The notes: a model not told the origin generated them from the letters alone. Numbered from the stretch's first letter, positions 11,316-23,420 are shown. The stretch: DNA of 64,000 bases from Rosa chinensis (GCF_002994745.2 NC_037093.1:32837884-32901883), one strand, 5' to 3'. Numbers and translations are program-made.

Positions 11316-12707
11316 AATGGATAGTAGATTTTTATGTTAAAGGTTAATTTAGTGGACTTTAAGGAAATTAAGTGAATGCCTTAGGTGCTCGATTGATTAA
11401 GTTAATGACGTCAAGTTACTTATTGATTTACTTTTATTATAAAGGACTCGTGCGTGTGCCTTTGGAAGTGGACAAAGTGTCGAAAGTCGAGAACGAACCT
11501 AATTGTGGATGGGCACTCCAATTCCAGGTAGGGTGAGCTGTCCCTTCCTTGTTAGAGGTTTTCGATATATGTGGAATGCTATACTAAGATAGTATGTTGC
11601 CTGCAAGTGCGTTTTTGGTTGTTCATTAGTCGATGCCTCGTGATACATGTGTTTTCAGAACTGATAATTGCTAATTGCGAAAACCGAGGCTAGACTTACA
11701 TGTTGAGATACTGTACCCTTGTATGTTTATACTTGTGACCTGAAAGTGAATGGGACCTAGACGCGTAGATTCCTAGGAATCCCACGGTGTCGATAACCGT
11801 GAACCTCCGGAGGGGGCCGTGCTCCTATGTTTGTCGAGGAAGAGTGAGTACAGACAGTGAACCAGTCATAGGAGACTCAGGGCCAGGAAATAGACACTTT
11901 CGCTACTTGTAGTCGGAAGTACTACAGAGTAGTTGGCCGGTTCTCGAAGGATGACGAACCGAGTCGATCACCGTTGTGTTTGAGTTTAGCCGGCAGGTGA
12001 GTATCTCGGAGCTCCAAATTGTGTGAAGCATACTGCATATGCTTTATAAAAGAAATAAATGTTTGTGGTTGCCTATTTTTAAAGTATTTTCGATCAACGT
12101 GCACAATATTATGTAGTAAATATTTTCAAGTATATTATTATTTTCAAACCTAGCATGGTTGGGTCGGCCCTTACTGGGCATGCGAGGACGAAAGCTCACC
12201 CCTACAACAGTGTGCAGGTTTTGAGCATGTGGTCGGGAAGCGTATAGGAGAGGCACATGGCCCGGCTTGGCGTATTCCTCTTTGTCTTTACTAAAGTACG
12301 GTTTTTGGTCCATTATCGGATTTCGAAGTAACTTATTTGTTTACTTTCTTACTAATTTATTTATTTATTTATTTATTTCCTACTCGCTTACCAAAAATTT
12401 CGGGAGACCCGTAACCCTGGGGCGGGTCTCCCATGCTTGTAGTTATTTAGTGATTTGTTTTATTTTTCAAATTGGGCTCCGATTGCAAGCCCACAACACT
12501 TAGCCCATTTCAAATTCCGCCTTTGAAAATGTGTTGTTTGGTTGCTAGAACGACTTGTCCAAGAAAGTGTTTTGTAAACCAACAGACTGAACCTAAAAGG
12601 CCTTGCGATTTCGGGTTGATGGGTTATCGGGATGTCATTCGTGACATGTCGGTTCCTCATTGGCTCGGAGTCGCGGCGCTGTGGGACCCCTCTCTCGGGT
12701 CGCCACA

Positions 12708-14300
12708 CTATTGGCAAGAATGCCCTTATAAACAGCTCTAAATCCTCCGGCTCCAAGCTTCTCCTTGAATCCCTTGGTAGAGCGCTGGAGTTCTTTGTAC
12801 AAAAACAGAACTGGCGCACCAAAAGCATACTCAAGAAGAGCATACTAAGCAGACAATGCACCAAAGCTTGAACTTTTCCTGCAAAACCACCACCATAGAC
12901 CACCCGCTAATGCCATCAAACCCAAAAGGGAAGCGACAACCACAAGAACCACTATCCAAGCCCCCATCTTCCAACCTTTTTTCTTGCCACTATCCAACAA
13001 AGAGGGTGGATTTGGAATCACTGGTCCACAAACCTTAATATATGAACTGCTAGTCAAAGTTAGAGTGTGATACTCGCTGATAAAACTTGGTGTCTTGTAG
13101 TACCAGAGCCCTGTGCCATCAGACAATGATGTTGAAGAATCACCAGGATCATTAACAAGAAAGTTTAACCTACAGGCTGATACCCACAAAGAAAATCTGT
13201 GAATCCGTCTCAGGAGGGTAGGTCAAGAACCTAGTATGATCCAAATCCAACATAGTCACACTCTCAGGACAGTCCTTAATCTCCTTCTTCCTCCTACACC
13301 CTTGCCTGCTATCTTTGGGATTAATTGGCTTGAAATTAAGAGAAGGGCAGCCATATATGGGATTGGAATCATTATAACTGCAAATTCCCATGTTCCCACA
13401 ATAGCCAAACACCTAACACTGATCAGTAACAACTGCCCAACTCTCAATTGTACTCCCACTACCTTTAGTAGAGCTATAAATCCTCACATTCTCATCACCC
13501 TCTAGCTTGAAGAACCTCAAAATATCACCAGCCTCAGCATAATCATTACTATGAGAAACAATAGCCACAGTGGCCAACTTTGGATCAGAAATGGTCAAAA
13601 TACCAATAGGTTGCACTCCTAAAGTGGGTGAAGTTAAATTGGGGGTATTGTTAGTAACGGATGAGTTCAAACCTTGATTCCAATACACAATACTATCGTT
13701 CCACAACATAGTCAGATTCTCATTCTTAATTAGCCTAAACGAGTACATACCAGATTGCAAAACCATACCCACAGTGAAGTCCTATGACGGCACGATCTTA
13801 TCCGTCCGGTTCTTAAAGTGGACTAGACCGCAACAGTGCTGTTCTAGAGCACCAGGTTGCTGGAATCTTTGAGCTCAGCAGAGGAGATGCAGCGACTGGC
13901 GATGTTGGATTCCTATACGGTATTGAAGGAGCCGTCGATGAGGCTGAGGGCGTCGGATGAGAGGAAGTAGAGGGCCCCAGCGGAGTCAACGCGGCCATGG
14001 GACCCGCCGGGGACGTCGTCGGAGTAGGTTATGGCGATGGCAAAAGAAGGGGGTGAGGTGGGTGGGTGGGTCTGTGGAAATGAAGCCAAAAGAGAAGGTG
14101 TTGTATGGGGAAGATCAGGTTTGGTTAGGATTAGAAGCAAAGTGAGAAGAGCCGGGTGGAATTGTGGCAGCCCAGATGGTTTGGAATAGAAGACAGAAGA
14201 GAGGGAGGAGCACTAGCCGAAATTCGATCGCTATCTGTGGGTGCTACGGTGAAGTATGGAGAATGATGAAGCTCCCGTTTTGTTTAAGGAGGAAGGAAGG
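12708..14300 (-). pseudogene. Broken G-type lectin S-receptor-like kinase
   Basis: Reading leftward from about 14300, the pieces follow the order of a G-type (bulb) lectin receptor kinase: hydrophobic signal-peptide-like stretch (about 14240-14190), lectin domain (about 14140-13420, including GMVLQSGMYSFRL), EGF/PAN-like Cys-rich part (FGYCGNMGIC, about 13410-13170), a transmembrane segment (GAWIVVLVVVASLLGLMALA) and the juxtamembrane plus kinase glycine loop. The loop reads GAGGFRAVYKG, with Arg in place of the third glycine. Frameshifts and stops break it, including a TAG at 12845-12847. At 12707 element B cuts it in the kinase N-lobe; the rest of the kinase would lie left of this window. 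Such proteins are plasma-membrane receptors. This copy cannot make one. Confidence 0.85.
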
Positions 14301-14857
14301 GCTTTGAATGAGAAATGGGAGGCTTGACTGACGGACTGTCTACTTGGTACTCACAGCCTTGACCTGCATTAGAGAATAGAGAATGGACTATAGAACCAAA
14401 TATATCTCACACATTCTAATTCCTGACTGCCTATGTTTGAATATGTCTTTCTTTGTCTCTGTTTTATGTTTTATTCCAAAATTTCTCTCTGACTTTCAAC
14501 TTTTCTAGAAAATCGTATTTTTTGGTCTATATCTCACACAATAAACCATGTTTTCACAATTTTTCACCCACCAGAAGTACACAAGCAATACAAATAACTC
14601 ATCCAAAATCTCTAGAAAATCATTTGGGCAAGTCTGATTTGTATCGAAGTCTTCAATGTTTGATATCAGGAGACCCACGAAACATGAAATGATCTCTGTT
14701 GGATCTTAAGCAGAAGAAAAACATAGCAATAGTAAGAGAAAACCAAGGATAGAACCAGAAATTTAAGTTGAGGGGGGCTAAATTTTGCTTATGTTGCCAA
14801 GTTCTTCACCAAGTTAATTCTTTTTTTGTTTTGATGTGCATGTATATTACGAATATG
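14301..14857. other. Intergenic stretch, nothing identified
   Basis: AT-rich sequence upstream of the lectin-kinase relic. No convincing ORF, RNA gene or element boundary is visible. Remnants of the relic's promoter may lie near its right-hand start. Confidence 0.5.
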
Positions 14858-15122
14858 GCTCATGGAGCTTGCTGAGCAATTTGCTCAAAGTAATCAATGG
14901 TTTATCCAGGTAACATATGTTGCCTTTTGAATTTCACTTCTATTCTGGAAGAGTTTTGTTATCACTAAATGAACTACTAATGTCTTTCACCTCTGATAAT
15001 TTTTCTTTAGATCGTGAATAAAGTCTTCGAACATGTGCAAGATTTGGTGAATGTTAAGGTGGCACATAACTTGATGAACTTGATTGCTGAGGGATTTGGA
15101 GAGGATGAAGATACCGCAGATA
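14858..15122 (+). pseudogene. AP-4 complex epsilon subunit, two exon fragments
   Basis: Two short exons separated by a GT-AG intron (14910-15010) read ELAEQFAQSNQWFIQ and then VNKVFEHVQDLVNVKVAHNL followed by MNLIAEGFGEDEDTADN. From family knowledge this matches the adaptin repeat region of plant AP-4 epsilon, a large subunit of the trans-Golgi AP-4 coat. A full gene is about 900 codons; only about 50 remain. Homology stops abruptly at 15122 in an ATT/GTT microsatellite. No other exon is seen in the flanking few kilobases, so this is a captured or decayed fragment. Intron retention argues against a processed mRNA copy. Confidence 0.75.
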
Positions 15123-16569
15123 ATTATTCCATTATTATTATTGTTGTTGTTGTTGTTGTATTGCAATGTTATTATCATATTTTTTTTGGCATCCTTGGTT
15201 TCTATTGTTAATTTGTTACTCTATAACAAAACTTTATTTTGATGTTCTTCAATGAGTTTTTTCACTTTATTGGATGTTGTCTTAGTTTTGGGAGGAAAAT
15301 GGAATGAAATGTCCATTTTAGCCCTTTATGTGAGCCCACTAGCTTAGTATGTCACTGCTAGGTCACCATTTAACGTCTATTTTGGATGTCTCTGAAAATT
15401 TTGGATACGGCTGATTGAAATTGAGAGCATTGAGGTGTTGCTAATTAAATTGAAAGGGGAGGAACTAACATGATGTCGGGTGTAAAGTACAGGGTGGTAA
15501 ACTGAAATATGTCCTTTGAATTATTTGTAGTCAGTAATGCTTGCTTCCCTTCCAACAAAATAAATAGAAAATATACTTTTTAAAAATCAATTTAAATCTG
15601 AGTGCTTTGTACAAATGCAGTCAACCAATCAACTGGAGTGCTTTTTATAACTACAACTGGAGTAATCACTTTTTTGAACAAACTCCAGTAAAAACTTTTG
15701 CTAACCAACTCTAGTATCTACTGCAGCTGTAACTGAAACAATCACCTTTTGAACAATTGGAGCAGTTAGCATTTTAAACAACCTCCACCAGTAACTTTTG
15801 CTAGCTACAATTACTTTCAGTCTAATACTTCAGTGGAATGAGGGGAAGAGTCTTTGATCTTCACTTTTTTGGTGAAGAATGAAGAAGGACATAAACAAAG
15901 TTAATGAAAAAACCATTTTTGGTAATAAAAAAGTGTGATGAGAATTCTAAAAAAGGATATGTTAGAAGGAGCAAAATCCATAGGTACCGGAGTTGCTACA
16001 ATTGCTTGTAAAACTAACATTTTTGTACTAGCTCCAGTTAAATGAACTTCAACTACTAAGATGTAATTTTATATGTAAGGCATGAGTGCACTGTTTCTGC
16101 ATAATTGGAATGACCATTTTGCCCCCATTTTTAATTTCTTTTTACAACTCTGCCATTTACCTATGTTTTTCCTTTCTCTCTTCCTCCCTTGTGCCTCCTA
16201 GATCGAATTTTTTCCTATCTCTTCCCTCCTAAGCATAATTTTTGCCCTACTCTCCTTGCTCCGAACTATACAGAGCTTTCAAATTTCAATTAGTTTTTGA
16301 AGAAAGCCCAAAAGCTACAACTTGAAGGCAACAATTAAAGAATACAGGTTTGTAATTGGGAGAGAGAGTTCAGACTGATTGGTGTTTGGCAGCTCTTGCA
16401 CTAGAGACATGTGTTCTATTTTTGACTGGTCTGAGGCAGATGAAGAACAGCAAGAGTAATTGCTTTTGAATTTTTTAATTCCAGTTTCAATCTTATTGAT
16501 TCTACTGATTGTGTTGTGCACTTTTGAGTTTCTGAGTATCCCATGCATGTTTCTGATCCATCATAATAG
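15123..16569. other. Intergenic AT-rich stretch with degenerate short repeats
   Basis: It opens with an ATT/GTT microsatellite (about 15130-15160). Between about 15590 and 16050 there are loosely repeated words such as CAACTGGAGT, ACTTTTGCTA and CTCCAGT at irregular spacing. No gene is visible; a decayed MITE is possible but boundaries were not found. Confidence 0.4.
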
Positions 16570-17125
16570 TGAGTATCTGATTACATGCATTTATATGCAC
16601 GTAATTGCATTTAAAACACGTGAATTAAGCTAATCCTTAAGTCAATTAACGTGTAATTAATTTATTTTGTAGAAAATAAGCAAAGTTGCAGAAACGGGAG
16701 AAAATAGTGTGAAATTGAAGTTTCCGACAAAAGGACGAAATTGTCAACTGTGGTCAACGCCATCAAGGGAGCGGAATCCAATTATCTCCGGTAGTATTTG
16801 CGGAAGTGCATTGAGAAGAGAGAAGAAAGAAGAAAGAAGGAGAAGAATGAAAGAAAGAAAGAAAGAAAGAGGGGGAAAAAAAATGACACCATGATGACGT
16901 CATGATGGCATCAACATTCAATTAATCATAATTGTGCTACAACCAGCCATTTTCTTTCTTCTTTTAATTCTTTCCGTTTTTATTTTTTTCTTTCTTTTTC
17001 TGTTCCACTCTTTGGCAGCCACGTGGCTCTTATCTCATGCTATCCTTTGCTCTCTCTCACGCCCAGCCACACAGGCCCTTGATAAAAGCCTACCCACTCT
17101 CTTCCTCTACATGATAGCACCGCCG

Positions 17126-17304
17126 AGTAGAAAAGAATACTTCAATTCAGGGTTAATTCGATAATTCTATTCATCCCACAATGAGGGTATATATACAAAT
17201 ACAAAGGAGTAGTCTAACCCTAATAGGAAACAATTTTTCCATAATTACAAGATATCCTAATTAAATAAAATCCTAATTACATATAGATTTACAGCGATTC
17301 TACA
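17126..17304 (-). repeat. 3' LTR of Copia D
   Basis: 179 bp, paired with 21958-22136. In element sense it begins TGTAGAATCG directly after the polypurine tract. Confidence 0.9.
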
Positions 17305-17311
17305 CTCCCCC

Positions 17312-19167
17312 TCAAGTTGGTGCATAGATGTCTATCATGCCCAACTTGTCGACTGAGCTGTCAAATACCTTTCTGGACACTCCTTTAGTAAGAACATCAG
17401 CTAATTGCTCATCTGAGTTTACAAATGGAAAGCGAATAACCTTTTTGTCAAGCTTTTCTTTAATAAAATGACGGTCAACCTCCACATGCTTTGTTCTATC
17501 ATGATGAACTAGATTATGTGCAATCTCAATGGCAGCTGTATTATCACAATGCAAATCCATAGGCTTTTTAAGCTTGTAACCCAGGTCTTTCAAGACATTA
17601 CGAATCCACAACATTTCACAGACTCCGTGTGCCATACCTCGGAACCAGTTTCTGCACTTGATCTGGCAACAACTTTCTGCTTTTTGCTACGCCAAGTGAC
17701 AAGGTTCCCTCCAACAAAAGTGAAGTACCCAGATGTAGAACGTCTGTCAGTTTTATCACCAGCCCAATCTGCATCTGTGTATCCAACAACTTCCAATTCA
17801 TCTTTTTTCTGAAATAGTAACCCTTTACCTGGCGCCATCCTCAAGTACCTCAAAATACGAAAGACTGCATCCATATGCTCTTTACTAGGACAATGCATAA
17901 ATTGACTAACAACACTCACAACATAAGCAATATCAGGTCTAGTATGTGAAAGATAAATCAACCTTCCTACAAGACATTGATACCTTCCTTTATTAGTTGG
18001 AACTTGATCAGGATAGATAGTAAGTCCATGATTCATCTCAATGGGTGTCTCGATGGGTCTACAGTCCAGCATCCCCGTTTCAGCAAGTAAATCAAAAACA
18101 TATTTCCTCTGTGAAAGTGAAATCCCCTTCTTAGACCTTGCAACTTCAATACCCAAAAAATACTTCATTTGTCCCAGATCCTTCATTTCAAATTCCTTTG
18201 ACAAATACTTTTGCAATTCATTTATCTCTTTCGAATCATCCCCTGTAACAATCATGTCATCAACATACACAATAAGAGCTGTAATCTTACCATTCTTGCG
18301 CTTGATGAACAAGGTATGGTCAGAATTGCTCTGTCTATATCCAAAGACTTTCATGGACTTTGAAAATCTTCCAAACTAAGCTCTTGGAGACTGCTTTAGG
18401 CCATACAACGACTTCTTCAATTTACACACTTTGCCAACGTCACTTGGGTAATTCTTAACACCTGGGGGCACATCCATGTACACTTCTTCCTCCAAATTCC
18501 CATTAAGAAATGCATTCTTCACATCAAATTAGTGCAAGGGCCAATCTTTGTTTGCTGCAAGTGAGATTAGAATCCGGACTGTATTAATCTTTGCCACAGG
18601 TGCAAAAGTCTCCTCATAATCAATCCCATAGCGTTGTGTATATCCTTTGGCAACCAACCTCGCCTTGTATCTATTAATAGTTCCATCCGCATTAAGCTTC
18701 ACAATAAATACTCAATGACATCCTACAGTCTTCTTTCCAACCGGCATAGGTACTAGCTCCCATGTTGCATTCTTTTGAAGAGCTTCCAATTTTTCATTCA
18801 TCGCCCTTGTCCATTTTGGATCCGTCAATGCATCCTGCATGTTACTAGGAATAGATACAGTAGTTAATTGATCAACAAGAAGTGCATGTGACCCAGAAAT
18901 CCTATGGTTAGACATAAAATTAGCTATAGGGTATTTAGCTTTGGCTTTGATATCTGGTTCATATTGTTTCTTAGGAATTCCTTTGGTAACCCTTTGTGAT
19001 TTCCTAGGTTCGACACTTTCTAGCCCAGAAGATTCATTAAAGTTTAGGGGTACCTGAGGAGGATCATTCTGACCGGGATCTTCAGTTGGTGATGCAGAAG
19101 GGGGAATATCTTGTGTGTGAGCTTCATATACGTCTTGATTTTGATTCAAACTATCCAGAAAAGTCAC
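17312..19167 (-). pseudogene. Copia D reverse transcriptase and RNase H
   Basis: The reverse transcriptase carries the YVDDM active-site box (about 18270) in a well-preserved 254-residue stretch (18354-17590). RNase H motifs are GYTDADWAG, SSAET and DNTAA. The last 107 codons are shifted out of frame near 17630. Stop codons near 18716, 18530 and 18377 break the fingers and palm region. The end, near 17312, lies eight bases before the 3' LTR. The polyprotein would copy element RNA in cytoplasmic particles; this copy cannot. Confidence 0.9.
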
Positions 19168-19212
19168 CTCTTATGTCTAGGAATTCATAACACTCTGTTC
19201 AGCAGTCACATT

Positions 19213-21057
19213 TTATGTTTCGGAATTCGCAACAATTCGTTCTGCAGTAGCATTTTCTATTTCGGAATTCTCAATGCTCTGTTCGGCAACTGCATTTTCT
19301 GTTTCCGAATTTCTACCTTCAAATCTATCCTCCAAATTTTCCAAGTCTTCAAAGACATCAAAATCAATAATAGAACGAGGATTCCCTTCACAACCTCTCT
19401 CCCCCTGAAGGGAAGACTGAGAAGCTCCCCCTGAGTAATAAGGCTCGGATTCACAAAAAATAACATCAAGAGAGACATGTATAGTGCCAGTAAGAGGATC
19501 ATAACATCGATAACCCTTATGGAAGTCAGCATAACTAACAAAGATACACTTACAGGCAAGGGGATCAAGCTTGCTACATTGAGGCTTGGGAATATGAACA
19601 TAGGCTGTGTACCCAAACACCCAGGGCTCCAAATTAGGCATAGAAGGGATGGTCAAAAGTATATGAAGCTTCTGATGAGGATTCTGAAACTCAATCACCC
19701 GTGAAGGAGTACGATTGATAAGATATGCTGCTAATTTTACTACTTCTCCCCAATAGGACCAAGGTACATTCATGCCAAACAAGGAAGCACAAACAACTTC
19801 CATCAACTGCCTGTTCTTCCGTTCTGCTAAACCATTCTGTTGAGGAGTATAAGAATTGGAGGTTTGATGATGAATTCCATTTGACCGACAAAACTCAATC
19901 ATAGGGCCATTCACAAACTCTCCACCATTGTCAGACTGAAACACTCTAATGGATTTTTGATACTGAGTTGCCACCATTTTGTGAAATTCGGTAAACATCC
20001 CAAATACATCACTCTTATTCTTCAGTAATGATATCCATGTCATGCGAGTACAATCATCAATAAACGTTACATAATATCGAGCTCTAGAAAGAGAAGAAAT
20101 TTTCGCAGGACCCCAGACATCAGAGTGAATTTTCATAAAAGGAACAGGACTTTTATTAAGACTTGGTGAATATGAAACACGGTGGCTCTTGGCCAATTCT
20201 CAAATGTCACAATGGAAACCCAAATCACTGACAATAGAAAACAAATGAGGTTGCAGCTTCTTAAGATAACTAAAAGATAGATGACCTAAACGGCGATGCC
20301 ATAACCATACAGCTTCCTTTGCATTCTCTACCCCATTGATCTGATTAGCTTGCCCCAAAAGATGCTTCTGGTTCTCTCCAATCTCTGTCAGATCTAGGTA
20401 GTACAATTTCCCCCTTCTAACACCATAACCAAGGATCCGCCGAGTCAGAATGTCCTGAAACACATAGAAAGACGGATAGAACGTCACAATACATGCAAGA
20501 GCTAAAATAATTTGACCAACATACAGGAGATTATAAGCTAGTGATGGAACAACTAAGACAGATTCAAGGGTTAATGTATCAGATAAAACAATATAACCTT
20601 CTCTGGTGACCGGAGTTGGAGTACCATCAGCAGTAGAGACAACAACTTGAGGGGAATGTCTAAGGTTTTTCACAAGATTAGGGTCACTGGTCATATGATC
20701 AGATGCACATGTATCAATTATCGATGTATTATTCAAAGTAACCTTACCCTTCATACCTGATTGCACTACATTAGCGGAGGCATAGTCTAGACGCTCTTCC
20801 TCTGTAGTAGCAATGGCGGCCTTGCCCAGATTCTTTCGTGGTTTCTTGGTGAAGTCCCACCAATCAGGGTAACCAATCACTTCATAGCACCGCTCCTTGC
20901 TATGACCTAGTTCCCCACACACAATGCACTTTCTATTTGCATATGGATTTGTTTTACCTAGAGGACGTTGTGAAGAAGGACCTAAGAAGCCTGGAGGAGG
21001 ACCTGGTTTGCGTTGGACAGCCATAACAGAAGATTCAGTAGGTATCGAATGCCTCAT
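19213..21057 (-). pseudogene. Copia D zinc knuckle, protease and integrase
   Basis: A CCHC knuckle (CIVCGELGHSKERC) starts the segment. The protease site reads DTCASDHM, where most Copia proteases have DTGASDHM, so the conserved glycine is a cysteine (TGT). The pre-integrase zinc region ends CDI-stop at 20199, replacing the last zinc cysteine by TGA. The integrase core has the expected acid triad in HSDVWG, QSDNGGEF and LAERKN, followed by the GKxxPE-region equivalent. Three stops between 19213 and 19160 separate it from the reverse transcriptase. Confidence 0.88.
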
Positions 21058-21060
21058 AGC

Positions 21061-21759
21061 CTATTTCTCTGATTGCACCTTGCGAATGTAAGCATAGCTC
21101 TGCTCCAAAGAGAATTTAGGTTCCTTGCGCAGGATTTCTCCGCGCACCTGATCATACTCTAGGTCAAGTCTACTCAAAAACATGTGAACACGTATCCGGG
21201 ACATCGCTGAGGTCTCTTGAACTACAGCTGCAACATTATCATTCTGAGAGGCCACCCCTTGATCAATCTCCTGGAACATCGCCACTAACTCATTATATTA
21301 GGTAGGAATAGGCCGTCCATTTTGCTTTGCTTCAAAACAGTTCTTGTTCAATTCATAGATCCGGGTTTCATCAGAATCATCATAAAAAGTTTTCTCTACA
21401 GCTTCCCAAATATTTTTTACAGTAGGGAGACGAATATACCGGTTCATAAGAGAGGACTCCATGGAGTCAATGAGCCAACTTTTCACCTTTTCATTGTCTG
21501 TGGCCCAAGCTTCATACTCTGCATAATTTATGGCAGGTTCAGCCTTCACTCCGGTTAGATAACCAACCTTCCCTCGTGCGCCAATGCACATCCGCATGAG
21601 AGGAGCCCATATGGTGTAGTTGGATTCATTCAAGACAACACTTGTTGGGAACGCAGAGCTGCCTTGTTGGGTGGTGTAGTGGTGATGGATGACTTGTGAG
21701 GATGGCACCATTGCCTTCTCGGGATTTGACTGTTCGCCTTCAATTACAGGTCCGGCCAT
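21061..21759 (-). pseudogene. Copia D gag
   Basis: Begins MAGPVIEGEQ at 21759, about 180 bp inside the primer site. It contains the UBN2-type gag core seen in plant Copia elements (NYTIWAPLMRMCIGARGK, WLIDSM, IWEAVEKTFYDDSD). In-frame stops at about 21297 and 21060 interrupt it. The capsid protein would build the virus-like particle. Confidence 0.85.
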
Positions 21760-21940
21760 TGAGGAATTCGGGATTTTTGCAGGATTGGGTTTTCTAGGGT
21801 TTCAAGATGGATCTGAATTTTTTTCAAAAAAAGGTAGGGTGATGGTGGTTTGGCCTGGAATTCAATGGTGGTGGTACGCAGCGATTTGTGGATTTTCAGG
21901 ATTCAGGATTCAAAGAATGCAGTGCAAGTTCAAAGGATTG

Positions 21941-21957
21941 AACCTGCTCTGATACCA
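21941..21957 (-). other. Primer-binding site of Copia D
   Basis: Minus-strand TGGTATCAGAGCAGGTT, complementary to initiator Met-tRNA, directly next to the 5' LTR. Confidence 0.9.
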
Positions 21958-22136
21958 AGTAGAAAAGAATACTTCAATTCAGGGTTAATTCAATGATTCT
22001 ATTCATCCCACAATGAGGGTATATATACAAGTACAAAGAAATAGTCTAACTCTAATAGGAAACAATTTTTCCATAATTACAGGATATCCTAATTAAATAA
22101 AATCCTAATTACATATAGATTTATATCAATTCTACA
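21958..22136 (-). repeat. 5' LTR of Copia D
   Basis: 179 bp, with about 10 differences from 17126-17304. Contains a TATATATAC-type box in the middle (about 22020-22028 on the + strand). Confidence 0.9.
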
Positions 22137-22503
22137 GCACACCAATATTGGGGGGCAGCCTTTGGGCTGCTGCCCTCTTCTCTCCTCCCCTTCCATTTTT
22201 CTCATTTTCTTTACTTTTCTTTTGGGCATTTGAAGGATAACTCACCCAAGACTTCAAGAATTTATCATGGGCTTCAACCTCTACTAGATTCGATATTTGG
22301 GTATTTGTGGGAGTTGTAATTCAAGGGTAGTCATACTAGCTTCCTAGCTAATTGTGACTATCTTTGTTTTCTCTTACACTTCTCTACTCTTTTATCTTCG
22401 AATTTTGTAATTTTGATGTCTATGATTATGGGTTGTGAGTAATTTCTTTGTTGGGGGTTAGGGTTGTATGTCTTAGCCCAAATTTGATATAATAGATGCT
22501 TAA

Positions 22504-22542
<39 letters not shown>

Positions 22543-23402
22543 TTGTTAATTATTGGATGCTTGTGTTTTGTGATAATTGGTTAGAATGCATGCTTAGGAA
22601 TTGTCAACTCTTGGGTATGTGTTTTAATATTTCTAGATTGAAATTTAGGGGATGACATCCTTAGATTTTGAAGCTAGAACCCCGATTTAATAATCGTGGG
22701 AGATATAAGCATGGTTCACTACATGATTAGCTTGATCGCGGTTATGGTGAGCTTAGTTGCCTAATTCCTCGATCTCTAGGCCTCTTGATGTGAATTAGTG
22801 ACCATTGAACTAGCTCTAATTCATGTCAAGTGAGTTCCTACGGCCCTTGAACCGGAGTAGGAATACCATGAAAGAGAATTTCGACCCTTGAGCCTTGAAA
22901 AGCCTTGGGTACTGCTTCCACCATCTTTAATAATTTGCATGTAAATCAAATTAGCATCTAGAGCATTGAATTAGGGTTACGATTCATCCCTAACTACCAA
23001 TCCCGACCTATTTATATAAATTTCTTACTTTTCTTTCCTTTATTCAATTTAGTAGTTAGTTAAAGTTTTCATTTAAATTCTTGCACTTTAGTTATTAGAA
23101 ATGCAAATTACATTTTCGGTGACACTTTCTACTTCATTGTAAATAGTCATCACTAGGCTAATAGCTTTGATTAGGCTTCGGTGCTAACCAAAGCTGAGCA
23201 TTGCTAAGGCTTGGTGCCTTAGAATAGCATTTTTATTTATTTAATTTCTTTTTCTTTTTCTTTGTTTGCTTGGTGACTCTAATTCCGACTACCCAAGGAT
23301 TGTGGGTTAGCCACTAATCCCCGTGGTACGATAACTTTGGGTATAATATTTCCCTATCTTGACAATGATACATACGCTTGCGTAAATATGTATCAAGTCA
23401 AA

Positions 23403-23420
23403 TAGCGCCGTTGCTGGGCA
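23403..23420 (+). other. Primer-binding site of element C (tRNA-Asp-like)
   Basis: TAGCGCCGTTGCTGGGCA differs at only a few positions from TGGCGCCGTTGCCGGGGA. I know the latter as the tRNA-Asp-type primer site of plant Athila/Tat elements. It defines the end of the LTR at 23395. Confidence 0.65.

Larger units (their letters stand above)
2908..12707 (+). mobile_element. Gypsy-like non-autonomous LTR element B
   Basis: The element is bounded by an interrupted 5' LTR (2908-3589, remainder displaced to the left by element A) and a complete 3' LTR (9343-12707, 3365 bp). A Met-tRNA primer site follows the 5' LTR (3597-3608) and a polypurine tract precedes the 3' LTR (9330-9342). The 5.75-kb internal region has no gag or pol ORF, although the motif just before the polypurine tract (TTTCGAGGACGAAATT, 9308-9323) resembles the tail of Ty3/Gypsy pol genes. 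The shared 682 bp of the two LTRs differ by about one substitution (near 3165 versus 12283) and one single-base indel. Insertion is therefore recent, and the lack of coding capacity was probably inherited from a non-autonomous (LARD-like) source. Its target is the lectin kinase relic at 12708. Confidence 0.85.
9343..12707 (+). repeat. 3' LTR of element B (3365 bp)
   Basis: It starts TGTGAGCCCC after the polypurine tract and ends CGCCACA where the lectin kinase relic begins. TATAAATA is at 9655-9662, followed by a CT-rich leader (about 9685-9770) and a proline/serine-coding open stretch to 10044 that I do not regard as a gene. Three inverted repeats lie at 11023-11315. The last 683 bp equal the surviving 5' LTR piece. 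Confidence 0.9.
17126..22136 (-). mobile_element. Full-length degenerate Copia element D (minus)
   Basis: Two 179-bp LTRs (17126-17304 and 21958-22136) flank a 4.65-kb interior with gag, zinc knuckle, protease, integrase, reverse transcriptase and RNase H in Copia order on the minus strand. A Met-tRNA primer site follows the 5' LTR. A polypurine tract (GAGGGGGAG in the minus sense) precedes the 3' LTR. The LTRs differ at about 10 of 179 positions by eye, suggesting an insertion of a few million years. Nearly all of the coding region stays in one frame, interrupted by roughly nine stop codons and one frameshift near 17630. Flanks CGCCG (left) and GCACA (right) do not match, so there is no clear target duplication. 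Confidence 0.92.
16570..23395 (+). repeat. 5' LTR of element C (Athila/Tat-like), split by Copia D
   Basis: The LTR begins TGAGTATCTGATTACATGC after a possible AATAG target site and ends in TATCA seven bases before a tRNA-Asp-like primer site. Removing Copia D (17126-22136) leaves about 1.8 kb. A TATA-like GATAAAAG near 17080 and a pyrimidine leader lie just left of the Copia insertion, so D entered near C's transcription start. The left boundary is inferred from the terminal TG only, because no 3' LTR was found for comparison. A TA microsatellite occupies 22507-22537. Confidence 0.55.
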
